Part shown: piece by piece, positions 35,370 through 44,179 of the stretch | How the letters are laid out: each line of letters starts with the position of its first letter | Position numbering within the stretch: the stretch's first letter is position 1 | From: Bacteroidales bacterium | GTDB lineage: Bacteria; Bacteroidota; Bacteroidia; Bacteroidales; GCA-2748055 | DNA length: 64,000 bases | Assembly: GCA_029210585.1 (NCBI GenBank) | Contig: JARGFP010000006.1 | Coordinates: forward strand, 71,949-135,948 | Reading direction: 5' to 3' | The notes under the pieces: model-generated | What the model saw: only the letters and a program-made list of their open reading frames with translations | What the model was told of the DNA's origin: nothing | The model's database searches: none | Translations under genes and position numbers: made by a program

Positions 35370-35408
35370 CTGCTGTTCATCACAATTACAGCCGTAAAAA
35401 AACAGCAG
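35370..35408 (-). other. Intercistronic inverted repeat
   Basis: CTGCTGTT and AACAGCAG form an 8-bp stem around a 23-nt loop in the 87-nt gap between the NuoE/NuoF-type gene and the GltD-like gene. It might be an mRNA-processing or attenuation hairpin. Confidence 0.3.
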
Positions 35409-35417
35409 ACCTGGGGG

Positions 35418-37775
35418 TCATATCACGATCACCGCATCTTCAGGGCAAACCTGCCGGCAACCGTCGCATTTGATGCATAATTCCAGGTTGATCTCGTGTT
35501 TTTCATGGGGTGCAAAGGGTATGGCATTCACCGGGCAATCCTGCGCGCACAGGGTACACCCGATACAATCATCTGTGATTTCGTAATGGATCAGCTCCTT
35601 GCATTTTCCCGTGGGGCAGGTACCATTGATGTGTGCTTCGTATTCATCCCTGAAAAATGCAAGTGTTGTTTTAATCGGGTTCGGAGCAGTCTTGCCCAGT
35701 CCGCACAGGCTTCCCTTCGCGGTCCATTCTGCCAGGTTCTCGAGTTCATCCAGGTCTTTCATCGTCCCTTTTCCTTCGGTGATCTTCACAAGGATCTCCA
35801 GCATTCGCTTGGTGCCGATCCTGCAAAATGTACATTTACCGCACGACTCATTCTGGGTGAACGATAGAAAATATTTTGCAATGTCGACCATGCAATCGGT
35901 ATCATCCAGCACCACCATGCCCCCTGAACCCATCATGGCCCCTACCCCGGTCAGCGATTCAAAATCGATAGGTGTATCAGCCAGGCGTGCAGGAATGCAT
36001 CCTCCTGAAGGACCGCCGATCTGGATCGCCTTGAACGTTCTGCCGTTGGCAACCCCGCCGCCAATCTCCTCCACTACTTCACGGATGGTAATTCCCATAG
36101 GAACTTCGATCAATCCGCCCCTGGCCACTTTCCCTGCCAGGGCAAATACCTTGGTACCCTTTGAATGCTCGGTGCCCACACTATTGAATGAATTGGAACT
36201 GTATCGCAGGATATAAGCGATCTGCGCAAATGTCTCCGTATTATTGACAAGTGTTGGTTTTTCCCATAGTCCGCTTACCGCGGGAAAGGGCGGCCGCATC
36301 CGCGGAAACCCGCGTTTCCCTTCGATGGAGGCAATGAGGGCTGTTTCCTCGCCGCACACAAACGCACCTGCACCCTGGTAGATCCGCAGATCAAAACTGA
36401 AACCGGAATCAAGGATGTTCTTCCCCAGGTAACCATGTTCATAGCACCTGTCCAACGCCTCCTGTATCCTGCTGACGGCCAGCGGATATTCAGCGCGAAT
36501 ATAGAGAATCCCTTCATCCGATCCGGTACAATACCCGGCAACGATGATGCCTTCAATGATTCTGTAGGGATAGGATTCGAGCAACATCCGGTCCATGAAG
36601 GCACCGGGATCCCCTTCATCGCCATTGCATATCACATATTTCTTTGGTCCCTTCTGGTCGGCCACCATCTGCCATTTGGTTGCAGTCGGGAAACCGGCAC
36701 CTCCTTTCCCGCGGATTCCGCTCTCCCTGAGCTCGTCGATGATCTTCTGCGGCGCTTTTCCAAGGCTCTTTTTGAAGGCCAGGAACCCCTGCCGTTCCTT
36801 GTATTCTTCAATATCCACGGGATTGATCACCCCGCGGTATTCCGTAGCTACCGGCACCTGCCTGTCGAGAAATGCAGCAACGTGTTTCTCCCTGACATTC
36901 AATGCATACCGATCCACACCCGACCATTTTCCGTCATCCACCACATTCTCAAGTGCATTGACGACCTGTCCCCGCATGCGTTTCCAGAAACCGGCCGGCT
37001 GGAAATGCTGGCGAACAATCTGGTCCACATCCACCGACTTCACTTTTGAATAGAGGATCGGCTCTCCTTCTGCCGGGACCACTTCCACCAGTGGTACCTG
37101 GTGACACATGCCCACGCATCCCACGTGTTTCAGCTTGACGTTCAGGCTGTTCCTTTCGATTGTATTTTTAACTGCATCCCGGATCTCATCGCTTCCGCTG
37201 GCCACGCAGCAGGAACCCAGCCCGATGCGGATCTCACCCTGGATCTCTTCCCCGCTGGATTTCCTGAAACGCTGTTTTACACCCCCGTCCTTCACTTTCT
37301 CAAAATCGCTGAGCACTCCGCCAACGGCAGCGGATGCGACATGGCCATAGGTAATATTATCGATCTGAACAACCGGGGCAAGGGTACAACAGCCCAGGCA
37401 GTTCACCTTTTCCACTGTATATTTCCCGTCTGCAGAAGTGTCGGTCCCTCCTTCCATGCCCAGTTTCCGCCGAAGGGCGTCATACACCTGCTCCGCACCT
37501 TTCACATGACACGCCGTGCCTACGCATACCTTCACCATGTGGTCTCCTGCAGGTGAGAACCTGAACTGGGAATAGAAGCTGGCTACGCCGGTGATCATCG
37601 CAGGGGTGATGTCCGACACCTCGCACACCCTGCGCAGCGCCTCTTCGGGCAGGTAGTTGTACTTTGCCTGGATCGCTTGCAGCACGGGAATTACAGCCGA
37701 CGGGTCGTGCCCGAGCTTTTCAACAATCTGTTCTATTTCCTTGTAGTGTTCTTCCATCTTCGCTACTTCACCCAT
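35418..37775 (-). CDS. Fused NuoE/thioredoxin-ferredoxin/NuoF flavin-FeS oxidoreductase (HydB/HndC-like)
   Basis: A 785-residue cytoplasmic fusion. I start it at MGEVAKMEEHY, one base after the upstream stop, with GGAG six nt ahead. Order: NuoE-like [2Fe-2S] domain (about 1-150; CVGTACHVKG ... CLGCCTLAP); a second thioredoxin-like [2Fe-2S] domain (about 180-265; GSCCVASG ... CVGMCHQVP); NuoF with NADH- and FMN-binding stretches (GIRGKGGAGFPTATKW, NGDEGDPGAFMDR, GAGAFVCGEETALIASIEG); an SLBB-like region; the 4Fe-4S motif ESCGKCTFCRIG; and two C-terminal clusters (CIGCTLCAQDCP, CIKCDGCRQVCP). It should oxidise NAD(P)H or reduce NAD+. No hydrogenase or formate dehydrogenase catalytic subunit is nearby. 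Confidence 0.92.
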   Translation of the reverse strand: MGEVAKMEEHYKEIEQIVEKLGHDPSAVIPVLQAIQAKYNYLPEEALRRVCEVSDITPAMITGVASFYSQFRFSPAGDHMVKVCVGTACHVKGAEQVYDALRRKLGMEGGTDTSADGKYTVEKVNCLGCCTLAPVVQIDNITYGHVASAAVGGVLSDFEKVKDGGVKQRFRKSSGEEIQGEIRIGLGSCCVASGSDEIRDAVKNTIERNSLNVKLKHVGCVGMCHQVPLVEVVPAEGEPILYSKVKSVDVDQIVRQHFQPAGFWKRMRGQVVNALENVVDDGKWSGVDRYALNVREKHVAAFLDRQVPVATEYRGVINPVDIEEYKERQGFLAFKKSLGKAPQKIIDELRESGIRGKGGAGFPTATKWQMVADQKGPKKYVICNGDEGDPGAFMDRMLLESYPYRIIEGIIVAGYCTGSDEGILYIRAEYPLAVSRIQEALDRCYEHGYLGKNILDSGFSFDLRIYQGAGAFVCGEETALIASIEGKRGFPRMRPPFPAVSGLWEKPTLVNNTETFAQIAYILRYSSNSFNSVGTEHSKGTKVFALAGKVARGGLIEVPMGITIREVVEEIGGGVANGRTFKAIQIGGPSGGCIPARLADTPIDFESLTGVGAMMGSGGMVVLDDTDCMVDIAKYFLSFTQNESCGKCTFCRIGTKRMLEILVKITEGKGTMKDLDELENLAEWTAKGSLCGLGKTAPNPIKTTLAFFRDEYEAHINGTCPTGKCKELIHYEITDDCIGCTLCAQDCPVNAIPFAPHEKHEINLELCIKCDGCRQVCPEDAVIVI

Positions 37776-37776
37776 G

Positions 37777-39636
37777 CTATTCTCCGATACAATATAAACT
37801 CTCGCTGCCCCTGATATAAATCTTCCCGCCTGCAAAGGCAGGGATGGCATAAGATGGTTCGCCCAATACCGGCTCCCCGATAAGGGTCCCCGACCTGTCG
37901 GCTTTCACGATATGCATCACCCCATCATTGCCCATGATATACAACTTCCCGTCAACCACCATCGGCGAACTGTACAGGGTGGTACCAAAATCCATCTCCC
38001 ATACCTGCTCCCCGGCTTTGGCATCATAGCACACCAGCACCCCGTAGCTCGTTGCCAGGTATAGCAAGCCGTTGTAGGCCACCGGGCTGGCCGCTTCTGA
38101 AAGATAGTCGTAGCTTTCCCACTGCACTGCTGCGCCCGGCTCCGGGTTGATCGCCACCAGGCTGGCATATTCATTGTTGGCATATACGAGCCCGTCAGCG
38201 TATGCACATGAAGGTCCCACTTCACCCATCATCACATCGACCTTCCATATCTCTTCCCCGGTTTCAACATCATAACCACCCACCGTAGGATCGGTATTTG
38301 TCACTACCTGGATCTTCCCTGCATAATCGACCAGGATGGGAGATGCCCACGAAATGTGGTTGTCACGCGAAATATCCCATACAGACGCTCCTGTTTTCGT
38401 ATCCAGTGCCAGCATCCTGCCGCTCTTCCCGGTGTCGTACTGCACGATCACCTTCCCGTTCCACACCAGCAGCGAAGACGAATGTCCGTAGTGGTTCTGC
38501 GGAACCCCCAGGTTGCGGGCCCAGACCCTGTTCCCTTCGAAGTCGAATGCGATCACATCGCCTGTGGCGAAAATGGCGTACACACGGTATCCATCCACCA
38601 CGGCAGTGGGTGCCGAAAGCCCGGTATCATCAGTAACCTTGGGCATCGTGGAAGGGGATCCGGGAATGTTGTCGGCCTTTTTCTCCCACAGCAGCTGTCC
38701 GGAATGACGGTCGTAGCAGCTAACGATCCTGGCTTCTTCATCAGCCCCTGCAAGGAACAGTTTGTCGCCCCAGATCACCGGTGAATTGTACCCGGGTTTT
38801 GAGATCGCCACTTTCCACGCCACGTTGGTACCGGCCCCGCCATCCCAGCTGGTGGGGATGTTCTTGTGGTAGGAGACGCCCAGTGCCATGGGGCCCCTGA
38901 AGCTGTTGTGGTGCTTTTTGAATTCTGCCAACCCGTGAATTTTCTCCACAGGAACAGCCTGTTGTGCAGCTGTGGTTTGTCCGTCCCCGGCTTGTGCTGA
39001 ATCATCCGCGCCCGTATCCTGTCCGGGTTCTCCTGTTGCTGTATCCTGAATGGCACCGGCCAGTGCTCCGGACGCGGAAGTGTCGGCAGGATCGACAATC
39101 TCGATCACTTCAATTGTTTCATCCATGGTTGACGGACCCGTTCCGGCGATGGCTTCCGGGTAATAGTTCTCCAGGTAATTTGTACTTGAGAAGGCAGCAA
39201 AGAAAGCCATCCCGAGCACCAAAATGCCGGTGGCCAGCAGCCATTTCCATGCAGTCATTCGGGCCTTCAGAAAATCTTCTTTCGCTGTATCCGGAACCCC
39301 GATCCGCCGGCGCAGGTCGGTATAGACTTTCAGAGAGCCTGCAAACAGGACGCCCCCGATCAGCATCAGCAGGGCCCCGGTCCTTACCTGCCAGGTGGAT
39401 GTAAAGTAGGCCTTGCGCACCATCATGTCAAAATCCCTGATTTCCTCCTTCAGCTGCTCATTGCGCGGGTCCTCTTCCAGTTGCGCAACGAGTGTATTGA
39501 GTGTCTGGCTCTCGAGGGGTTCATATTTTTTCAACTGGACAAAGTTGATAAGCAAGAGTGCTGCCACCACCAGGGTAAAAATCCCTGAGATCTGCATCAC
39601 CTGCCTGGCCAATTTTATTTTTTCTTCGTGGGTCAT
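37777..39636 (-). CDS. Membrane-anchored PQQ-like beta-propeller protein
   Basis: A 619-residue protein with about three hydrophobic helices in the first 160 residues (about 15-35, 85-105 and 130-152; the last is LLATGILVLGMAFFAAFSS). An Ala/Asp/Gln-rich linker follows (about 175-230), then a propeller of PQQ-like blades (WKVAISKPGYNSPVIWGDKLF, LLWEKKADNIPGSPS, WDISRDNHISWASPILV, WKVDVMMGEVGPSCAY, WEMDFGTTLYSSPMVV). The topology suggests a propeller held at the outer face of the inner membrane. It sits between the NapH-like gene (46 nt upstream) and the NuoE/NuoF gene (1 nt downstream), which links membrane and cytoplasmic parts of the operon. Confidence 0.9.
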   Translation of the reverse strand: MTHEEKIKLARQVMQISGIFTLVVAALLLINFVQLKKYEPLESQTLNTLVAQLEEDPRNEQLKEEIRDFDMMVRKAYFTSTWQVRTGALLMLIGGVLFAGSLKVYTDLRRRIGVPDTAKEDFLKARMTAWKWLLATGILVLGMAFFAAFSSTNYLENYYPEAIAGTGPSTMDETIEVIEIVDPADTSASGALAGAIQDTATGEPGQDTGADDSAQAGDGQTTAAQQAVPVEKIHGLAEFKKHHNSFRGPMALGVSYHKNIPTSWDGGAGTNVAWKVAISKPGYNSPVIWGDKLFLAGADEEARIVSCYDRHSGQLLWEKKADNIPGSPSTMPKVTDDTGLSAPTAVVDGYRVYAIFATGDVIAFDFEGNRVWARNLGVPQNHYGHSSSLLVWNGKVIVQYDTGKSGRMLALDTKTGASVWDISRDNHISWASPILVDYAGKIQVVTNTDPTVGGYDVETGEEIWKVDVMMGEVGPSCAYADGLVYANNEYASLVAINPEPGAAVQWESYDYLSEAASPVAYNGLLYLATSYGVLVCYDAKAGEQVWEMDFGTTLYSSPMVVDGKLYIMGNDGVMHIVKADRSGTLIGEPVLGEPSYAIPAFAGGKIYIRGSESLYCIGE

Positions 39637-39682
39637 CCTTTTTAGTACTTAATTTGCGCTCGCATAAGCCCGGGTTACCCGT

Positions 39683-40993
39683 TCATTGCTTCGCTTTTAC
39701 TATCCCTGATTTACGATCTCCGGACTGCTCTCCTACAGGGCAATAATCCATGCACCTGCCACAACTGAAGCAATCACGCTTATGTGGTATATAATCTTTC
39801 CTTTTCCTGAGCACGAACTGGTTCATGAGCATGATCCCCAGCACCAGGCCCAGGTATCCGCCCAGGTACCAGCCACCGGTCCTGAATTTCGACCTGATCA
39901 CCGACGCCTCTTCCACCAGCTGGTCCATGGACTTTCCTGATTCGAGGAATGCCTGGATATCCAGGTTTTCCGTATCCTCCCGGAGTTCGGGCTGGGCAAT
40001 CAGCAATTCAGAAAGGTACACATCGGGATGTGCCTTGGAGAGGAATACGTGTGCCTTCGACACTGCAAAGCCGCCTGCAAAGATCCACACCGGCACCAGC
40101 AAACCAAAGATCACATAGTTCCTGAGGTTCTTACGGACTGTCGATTCGGTGCGCACCTTTTCATCGATGGGGGCTTCGATGGCATCAAAAGGACAGGAAT
40201 TTGCGCACAGTTTGCAGTTGATACACTCCGAAGGGGTGATGGTGATGTGTTTTTTTGAGAAATGGGACATAAAGCCCAGCAGCACACTGTAGGGGCAGAA
40301 AACCCTGCAGTAGGGACGTGCAAAAAACATTCCGAGCACAAGAAAAGCAATGCCGAGGCCTATCATCAGGTAGGGACCGTCTGTCCTGAAAATCCCGACA
40401 AAGGGGTCGTACCGGCAAATGATAAAGTCGGTCCCGGTTGCTGCAAACAGTATCGCGAGCCCGATATAAATATGGGGGATAAATGACAAGGTTTTCCTGA
40501 CCCAGCTGGAGACAGAGATGGGCCTGATCACCACCAGGTCCTGTATGGCCCCGAGCGGACAGGCAGCGGCGCAGAAGGTCCGACCGTAAAAAAGGGCAAA
40601 CACCAGTGGCAGCAAAAAGAACAGCAACACTGTTATGGATATCTTATAGCCCGGATCGAAGAGCGCCAGCGTTACATTCTGGATGGACCCGATGGGACAG
40701 ATGCAGCCGTTCCGGTAGAAGCCGAAATAAAGCAGGGTAAAAACAGATAACCAGAGGACTCCCCGACGGGAACGTTTTTTGAGAATCAGCCAGGTGGCCA
40801 GGGCCATTACCCCGAACAGGACGATGACATCGAACACTTCCATGCCTGCGGTACGCGGTTCCGGTGTGGTTGTATTTGGCTGTTCATATCCGCTCTCAAA
40901 TTCCGGTTTCGGAAACCGTTGCTGGGCATTCAATGCGAGAAACGCAAACACCATCAGTACCAGGAAGCCCAATCTGTAATTTTTCCTTATCAT
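39683..40993 (-). CDS. NapH/NosR-like polytopic 4Fe-4S membrane protein
   Basis: A 436-residue membrane protein with several transmembrane helices and paired cysteine motifs of the NapH/NosR/CcoG type. Membrane-proximal motifs are CICPIGS, CAAACPLGA and CRVFCPYS. A two-cluster ferredoxin stretch begins CINCKLCANSCPFDAIEAP, and a C-terminal CFSCGRCMDYCP follows a last membrane helix (GGYLGLVLGIMLMNQFVL). A hydrophobic signal-like helix starts the protein. NapH-type proteins take electrons from the quinol pool and pass them to periplasmic NapG-like ferredoxins. It overlaps the NapG-like gene by 4 nt, so the two form a NapGH-like module without a NapA-type reductase in the window. Confidence 0.88.
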   Translation of the reverse strand: MIRKNYRLGFLVLMVFAFLALNAQQRFPKPEFESGYEQPNTTTPEPRTAGMEVFDVIVLFGVMALATWLILKKRSRRGVLWLSVFTLLYFGFYRNGCICPIGSIQNVTLALFDPGYKISITVLLFFLLPLVFALFYGRTFCAAACPLGAIQDLVVIRPISVSSWVRKTLSFIPHIYIGLAILFAATGTDFIICRYDPFVGIFRTDGPYLMIGLGIAFLVLGMFFARPYCRVFCPYSVLLGFMSHFSKKHITITPSECINCKLCANSCPFDAIEAPIDEKVRTESTVRKNLRNYVIFGLLVPVWIFAGGFAVSKAHVFLSKAHPDVYLSELLIAQPELREDTENLDIQAFLESGKSMDQLVEEASVIRSKFRTGGWYLGGYLGLVLGIMLMNQFVLRKRKDYIPHKRDCFSCGRCMDYCPVGEQSGDRKSGIVKAKQ

Positions 40994-41577
40994 GCGCCTG
41001 CTTCTCCCGATTCGTTAGCTGTAAAATCTCCTTTGATCATATAAGGTTCACTGGCCGGCACCCTGCTGATGGCATCTGACGGACAAACGCGTGCAATGCT
41101 GCATTCGTTGCAGTTGACACAGATGTCATGCCTGATCTGCAGGTGCAACGATCCGTTGCCAAATGCACTGCACCCTTTCACGCACTTGGCACACCCGATA
41201 CACAGTTCTTCATCGATGATATACTCGAAATAGGGTTCTTCGATGAATTTTCGTTCAATAGCCGCAGCAGGACAAAGCTGTTTCTCTGCTCCTGTATCAA
41301 GGTCCGTGACACCAGGTTTGAAATAGCCGCCACAAAGGTCGCAGTAACCGCAGATGTCGTATGCATGCACACATTTCACAGCCGATGGAGACAGTACACA
41401 ATCGGTGGCACATCTTCCGCACTGGGTACATTTAAACGGGTCGATCTGCCACAGGTATTTCTCACTGCCGGCATTTACCGCTGCCGCCACGCCCACACCT
41501 GCCAGAGACAGGCCGAGTGTGAACCGGGCGCCCCTGTTGATAAATTCCCGCCTGTTGTATTCCTTATCCCTTGCCAT
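40990..41577 (-). CDS. NapG-like Tat-exported polyferredoxin
   Basis: A 195-residue protein with a twin-arginine leader (NRREFINRGARFTLGLSLAG) followed by about four [4Fe-4S] motifs: CTQCGRCATDC, CGYCDLCGGYF, CIGCAKCVKGC and CVNCNECSIARVCPSDAI. NapG/MauM-like ferredoxins are folded in the cytoplasm, exported by Tat, and carry electrons in the periplasm. It overlaps the small four-cysteine gene upstream by 14 nt and the NapH-like gene downstream by 4 nt. It is probably the soluble or membrane-associated periplasmic electron carrier of the operon. The last motif has an altered spacing (CSIARVCP). Confidence 0.88.
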   Translation of the reverse strand: MARDKEYNRREFINRGARFTLGLSLAGVGVAAAVNAGSEKYLWQIDPFKCTQCGRCATDCVLSPSAVKCVHAYDICGYCDLCGGYFKPGVTDLDTGAEKQLCPAAAIERKFIEEPYFEYIIDEELCIGCAKCVKGCSAFGNGSLHLQIRHDICVNCNECSIARVCPSDAISRVPASEPYMIKGDFTANESGEAGA

Positions 41578-41770
41578 TACCCTTTGCTTTTAGTGCGCCC
41601 GGAAGGGTGCAGTTATTCAGTTTACCGCAGTCATTGCAGAATTTATTGAGTGTGCAGTCTGACTGTACTGAGACTTTGTCGCGGTAGACAAAAACGCCTA
41701 CCATTGCTGCCATCACAGAAAGGATGGATATCCTTGCAAATGCTGCAAAAAACGCTCTCCTGTTCATCAT
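41564..41770 (-). CDS. Small RR-leader membrane protein with four-cysteine tail
   Basis: A 68-residue protein. It begins MMNRRAFFAAFAR, a hydrophobic helix (ISILSVMAAMVGVFVY) follows, and the short periplasmic tail holds four cysteines in a C-x5-C-x2-C-x5-C pattern (DCTLNKFCNDCGKLNNC). The pattern could bind a metal or an FeS cluster. It is not a known ferredoxin motif. I recognise no family. It lies 3 nt after the NHL propeller gene and overlaps the NapG-like gene by 14 nt, so it is certainly part of the operon and is likely to be an electron-transfer or assembly accessory. Confidence 0.75.
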   Translation of the reverse strand: MMNRRAFFAAFARISILSVMAAMVGVFVYRDKVSVQSDCTLNKFCNDCGKLNNCTLPGALKAKGNGKG

Positions 41771-41773
41771 TTC

Positions 41774-42736
41774 TTACCTGTTTTTTTCAAAAATCCTGAT
41801 AACGTTCCTGTCGAAATCCAGCGCGTAAACAACACCGTTTTCATCCACAACCACTTCGGGGGCCTGTCCTTCCTCCAGGAATTTGCGGGGTGGTGCCACC
41901 ACTGTTTTCAGTTCACCTGAGCTGTCATATATCTTGATCCGCACCATATGTTTCTCGCTGGTCACAAATGAGCCATCCTCCATCACTGCAATATGTGCCG
42001 GATTGCAACAGCCGCTGAATCCTTCAATGTTCATGGAGCCCGCTGTCCAGAACCCCCTTAACTGGCCTTCGTTTGTGTAATTCTCGAGGGCATGCCGCCC
42101 CGGATTCACCACCCACAGTTCGTCGTAGCTGTTCACCACCAGGTCGAAACTGGCGCTGGGTACGATAAACCCATGTCCGGCGCTGCTTTCCGCCTTTCCC
42201 TCGAACTGACCCATCAATTCACCTTCTAAATTATATCTCAGTACGCGCCTGTTTCCGGCATCTGCCACAAACAGGAATTCACCGGCAGATGCCAGCGATG
42301 TAAATACGCATTTGCTGCCCGGGGAATCCCATTCCGCTAGGAAGGTACCCTCCCGGCTGTATTTTTTTATATGATCCTCGAAACCGATAAAGACCGCCTG
42401 GTCATTGACCTCAATACATGTGGGAAGGCCCTGGATTTCTGTTTTCATCTGCTGCACCCCGGCCAATGAAATCACCTGCAGGACCTGTTCACCAGCTATC
42501 CATAGCAGGTTATCATACAAATCCAGCGCCCCGGGCTTGTAATCGCGTACCGGAAAATTTTTGGTTTCCCGGTAGCCGATCAGCGAGGTATCCACCTCCT
42601 TGTATTCATCAAACTGATATTCATACGGATTGTCCCCCAGCCGGTCCGGACGTTTCGCTGAATAGTCAAGCACGATCACCACGATAATGGCAGCGATAAT
42701 CAGTACGACGATGAATGATAACGATTTATTCTTCAT
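41774..42736 (-). CDS. NHL-type beta-propeller protein with N-terminal membrane anchor
   Basis: A 320-residue protein. An uncleaved-looking N-terminal helix (LSFIVVLIIAAIIVVIVLDY) precedes six-bladed NHL-like repeats (FLFVADAGNRRVLRYNLEGELMGQFEGK, ELWVVNPGRHALENYTNEGQL, VVDENGVVYALDFDRNVIRIF). One blade holds GFSGCCNPAHIAV, a paired cysteine not typical of NHL repeats. It faces the periplasm if the anchor topology is as drawn. Gaps of 3 nt on both sides place it firmly in the operon between a propeller gene and the small four-cysteine gene. Confidence 0.87.
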   Translation of the reverse strand: MKNKSLSFIVVLIIAAIIVVIVLDYSAKRPDRLGDNPYEYQFDEYKEVDTSLIGYRETKNFPVRDYKPGALDLYDNLLWIAGEQVLQVISLAGVQQMKTEIQGLPTCIEVNDQAVFIGFEDHIKKYSREGTFLAEWDSPGSKCVFTSLASAGEFLFVADAGNRRVLRYNLEGELMGQFEGKAESSAGHGFIVPSASFDLVVNSYDELWVVNPGRHALENYTNEGQLRGFWTAGSMNIEGFSGCCNPAHIAVMEDGSFVTSEKHMVRIKIYDSSGELKTVVAPPRKFLEEGQAPEVVVDENGVVYALDFDRNVIRIFEKNR

Positions 42737-42739
42737 ATT

Positions 42740-44176
42740 CTATCTGTTTCGGCTTGCAGCCATGTCCATGCAGATCATTGTTTCCGAATCCCGCAGCACC
42801 ATGTACCCGTCTGCGACAGCAATGGGAGCCCAGGCATCGGCGCCATCCTCGATAACGCGGTACCGGTCGAGTTCGATGTACCTGTTGACGGAAGGACGTG
42901 CGATCACCAGTGTGCCGTCATCATCCAGGATAAAGAGTTTTTCATCAGCAATCATATAAGGTCCAAGACCGAACCGGACCGTTTGTCCGCTTTCCCATAC
43001 GATTTCAGTAAAATCATCCGGATGCACGCAGACCAGTTCGTTCCTGAGCGGGCCGGCGTCCTTGGGCAGGATACCCAGCAGGTGTCCCTGGAACACAACG
43101 GGAGTTTGCTGTTCAGAAGCCAGTCCTTCTTTCGGACTGTACTCCCTGATCACCTCGGCCGCAAATCCATCGCCGCTGCGCGACAACTGCAGCACCATGC
43201 TGCCGGCACCATATCCAGCTGTGAGAAATACTGTGCCGTCGGGGAGACAAACAGGTGACGGGGCCACCACATTGTGCTTCCAGTCGGGAGCTGTCCAGAG
43301 GATCTTCCCTGCATCACGCCCCTCCGCCGCAATTCCGCAGGCTCCGCCAATAGCGCTGTACACGTACATTTTCACACCATCAAGTTCGTAGGGCATAATG
43401 GAGGAGTGCGACATGCCCCACTGATGCTCATTGGGCGTTTGCCAGGCAAACTCCCCGGTCTTACAATCCACTGCCACGAACAGGTTTTTACCGCCCGTTG
43501 CAATGATCGCAAGGTCGTTGTCTACCAGCGGACATTGCCCTGTGTACCAGAAAGGCACCTCCGTTTCATAATCCTGCTCCACGTTCAGTCCCCACCTGAA
43601 GTCACCATCCTCGCGGTCGACACACATTACGTGGCCGCGGGGTCCGATCGTGACAATATAGTCCTCAGTGACGGCAGGAACGGTTCGTGACATCCCATGG
43701 TTCCGTTTGATCGGGATTTTATACCATCGCCTCCAGAGCTCTGTTCCCTCAACCAGGTCGAAGCAACGCAGCATATCAGCACGCAGTTCCTCATCGTAAT
43801 CCAACACATACACCTTGCCCTCATAAATGGCGGCGCCACCATGCCCTTCCCCCAGGTCAACCTCCCACATTATCTCCGGTCCTGTCTCAGGAAATGCGTC
43901 GATAAGGGCCACCTCTGACCGTGAAATATTATCGAAATGTTCTCCCCTGAAACGGGGCCAGGTACCGGTGAGGTCAGAACCCTTGCGCTCAAACCGCTCG
44001 AAGAACTCCCCGATCTCAATATCCAGGCTGACAGCTACCCCTTCCCCGCGGTTGTCCATACCGGGCACACTCACCACGAGGTCCTTCACAGGATCCTTTG
44101 TGATCCACCATGCGATGGAAAATACACCTGCCAATGCCAGCAGGTAGGGAATCAGTATGTGCGGTTTTAATCTCAA
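42740..44176 (-). CDS. Membrane-anchored PQQ-like beta-propeller protein
   Basis: A 478-residue protein with one N-terminal membrane helix (HILIPYLLALAGVFSIAWWI) and PQQ-like propeller blades (TWPRFRGEHFDNISRSEV, IMWEVDLGEGHGGAAIYEGKVYVLD, LWRRWYKIPIKRNHGMSRTVPAV, FAWQTPNEHQWGMSHSSI). The WPRFRG motif is typical of large PQQ-like propeller proteins of Bacteroidota and Planctomycetes. The last blade ends YRVIEDGADAWAPIAVADGYMVLRD. It lies 3 nt after one propeller gene and 3 nt before the NHL gene. It is presumably periplasmic, anchored in the inner membrane. Confidence 0.88.
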   Translation of the reverse strand: MRLKPHILIPYLLALAGVFSIAWWITKDPVKDLVVSVPGMDNRGEGVAVSLDIEIGEFFERFERKGSDLTGTWPRFRGEHFDNISRSEVALIDAFPETGPEIMWEVDLGEGHGGAAIYEGKVYVLDYDEELRADMLRCFDLVEGTELWRRWYKIPIKRNHGMSRTVPAVTEDYIVTIGPRGHVMCVDREDGDFRWGLNVEQDYETEVPFWYTGQCPLVDNDLAIIATGGKNLFVAVDCKTGEFAWQTPNEHQWGMSHSSIMPYELDGVKMYVYSAIGGACGIAAEGRDAGKILWTAPDWKHNVVAPSPVCLPDGTVFLTAGYGAGSMVLQLSRSGDGFAAEVIREYSPKEGLASEQQTPVVFQGHLLGILPKDAGPLRNELVCVHPDDFTEIVWESGQTVRFGLGPYMIADEKLFILDDDGTLVIARPSVNRYIELDRYRVIEDGADAWAPIAVADGYMVLRDSETMICMDMAASRNR

Positions 44177-44179
44177 GAC

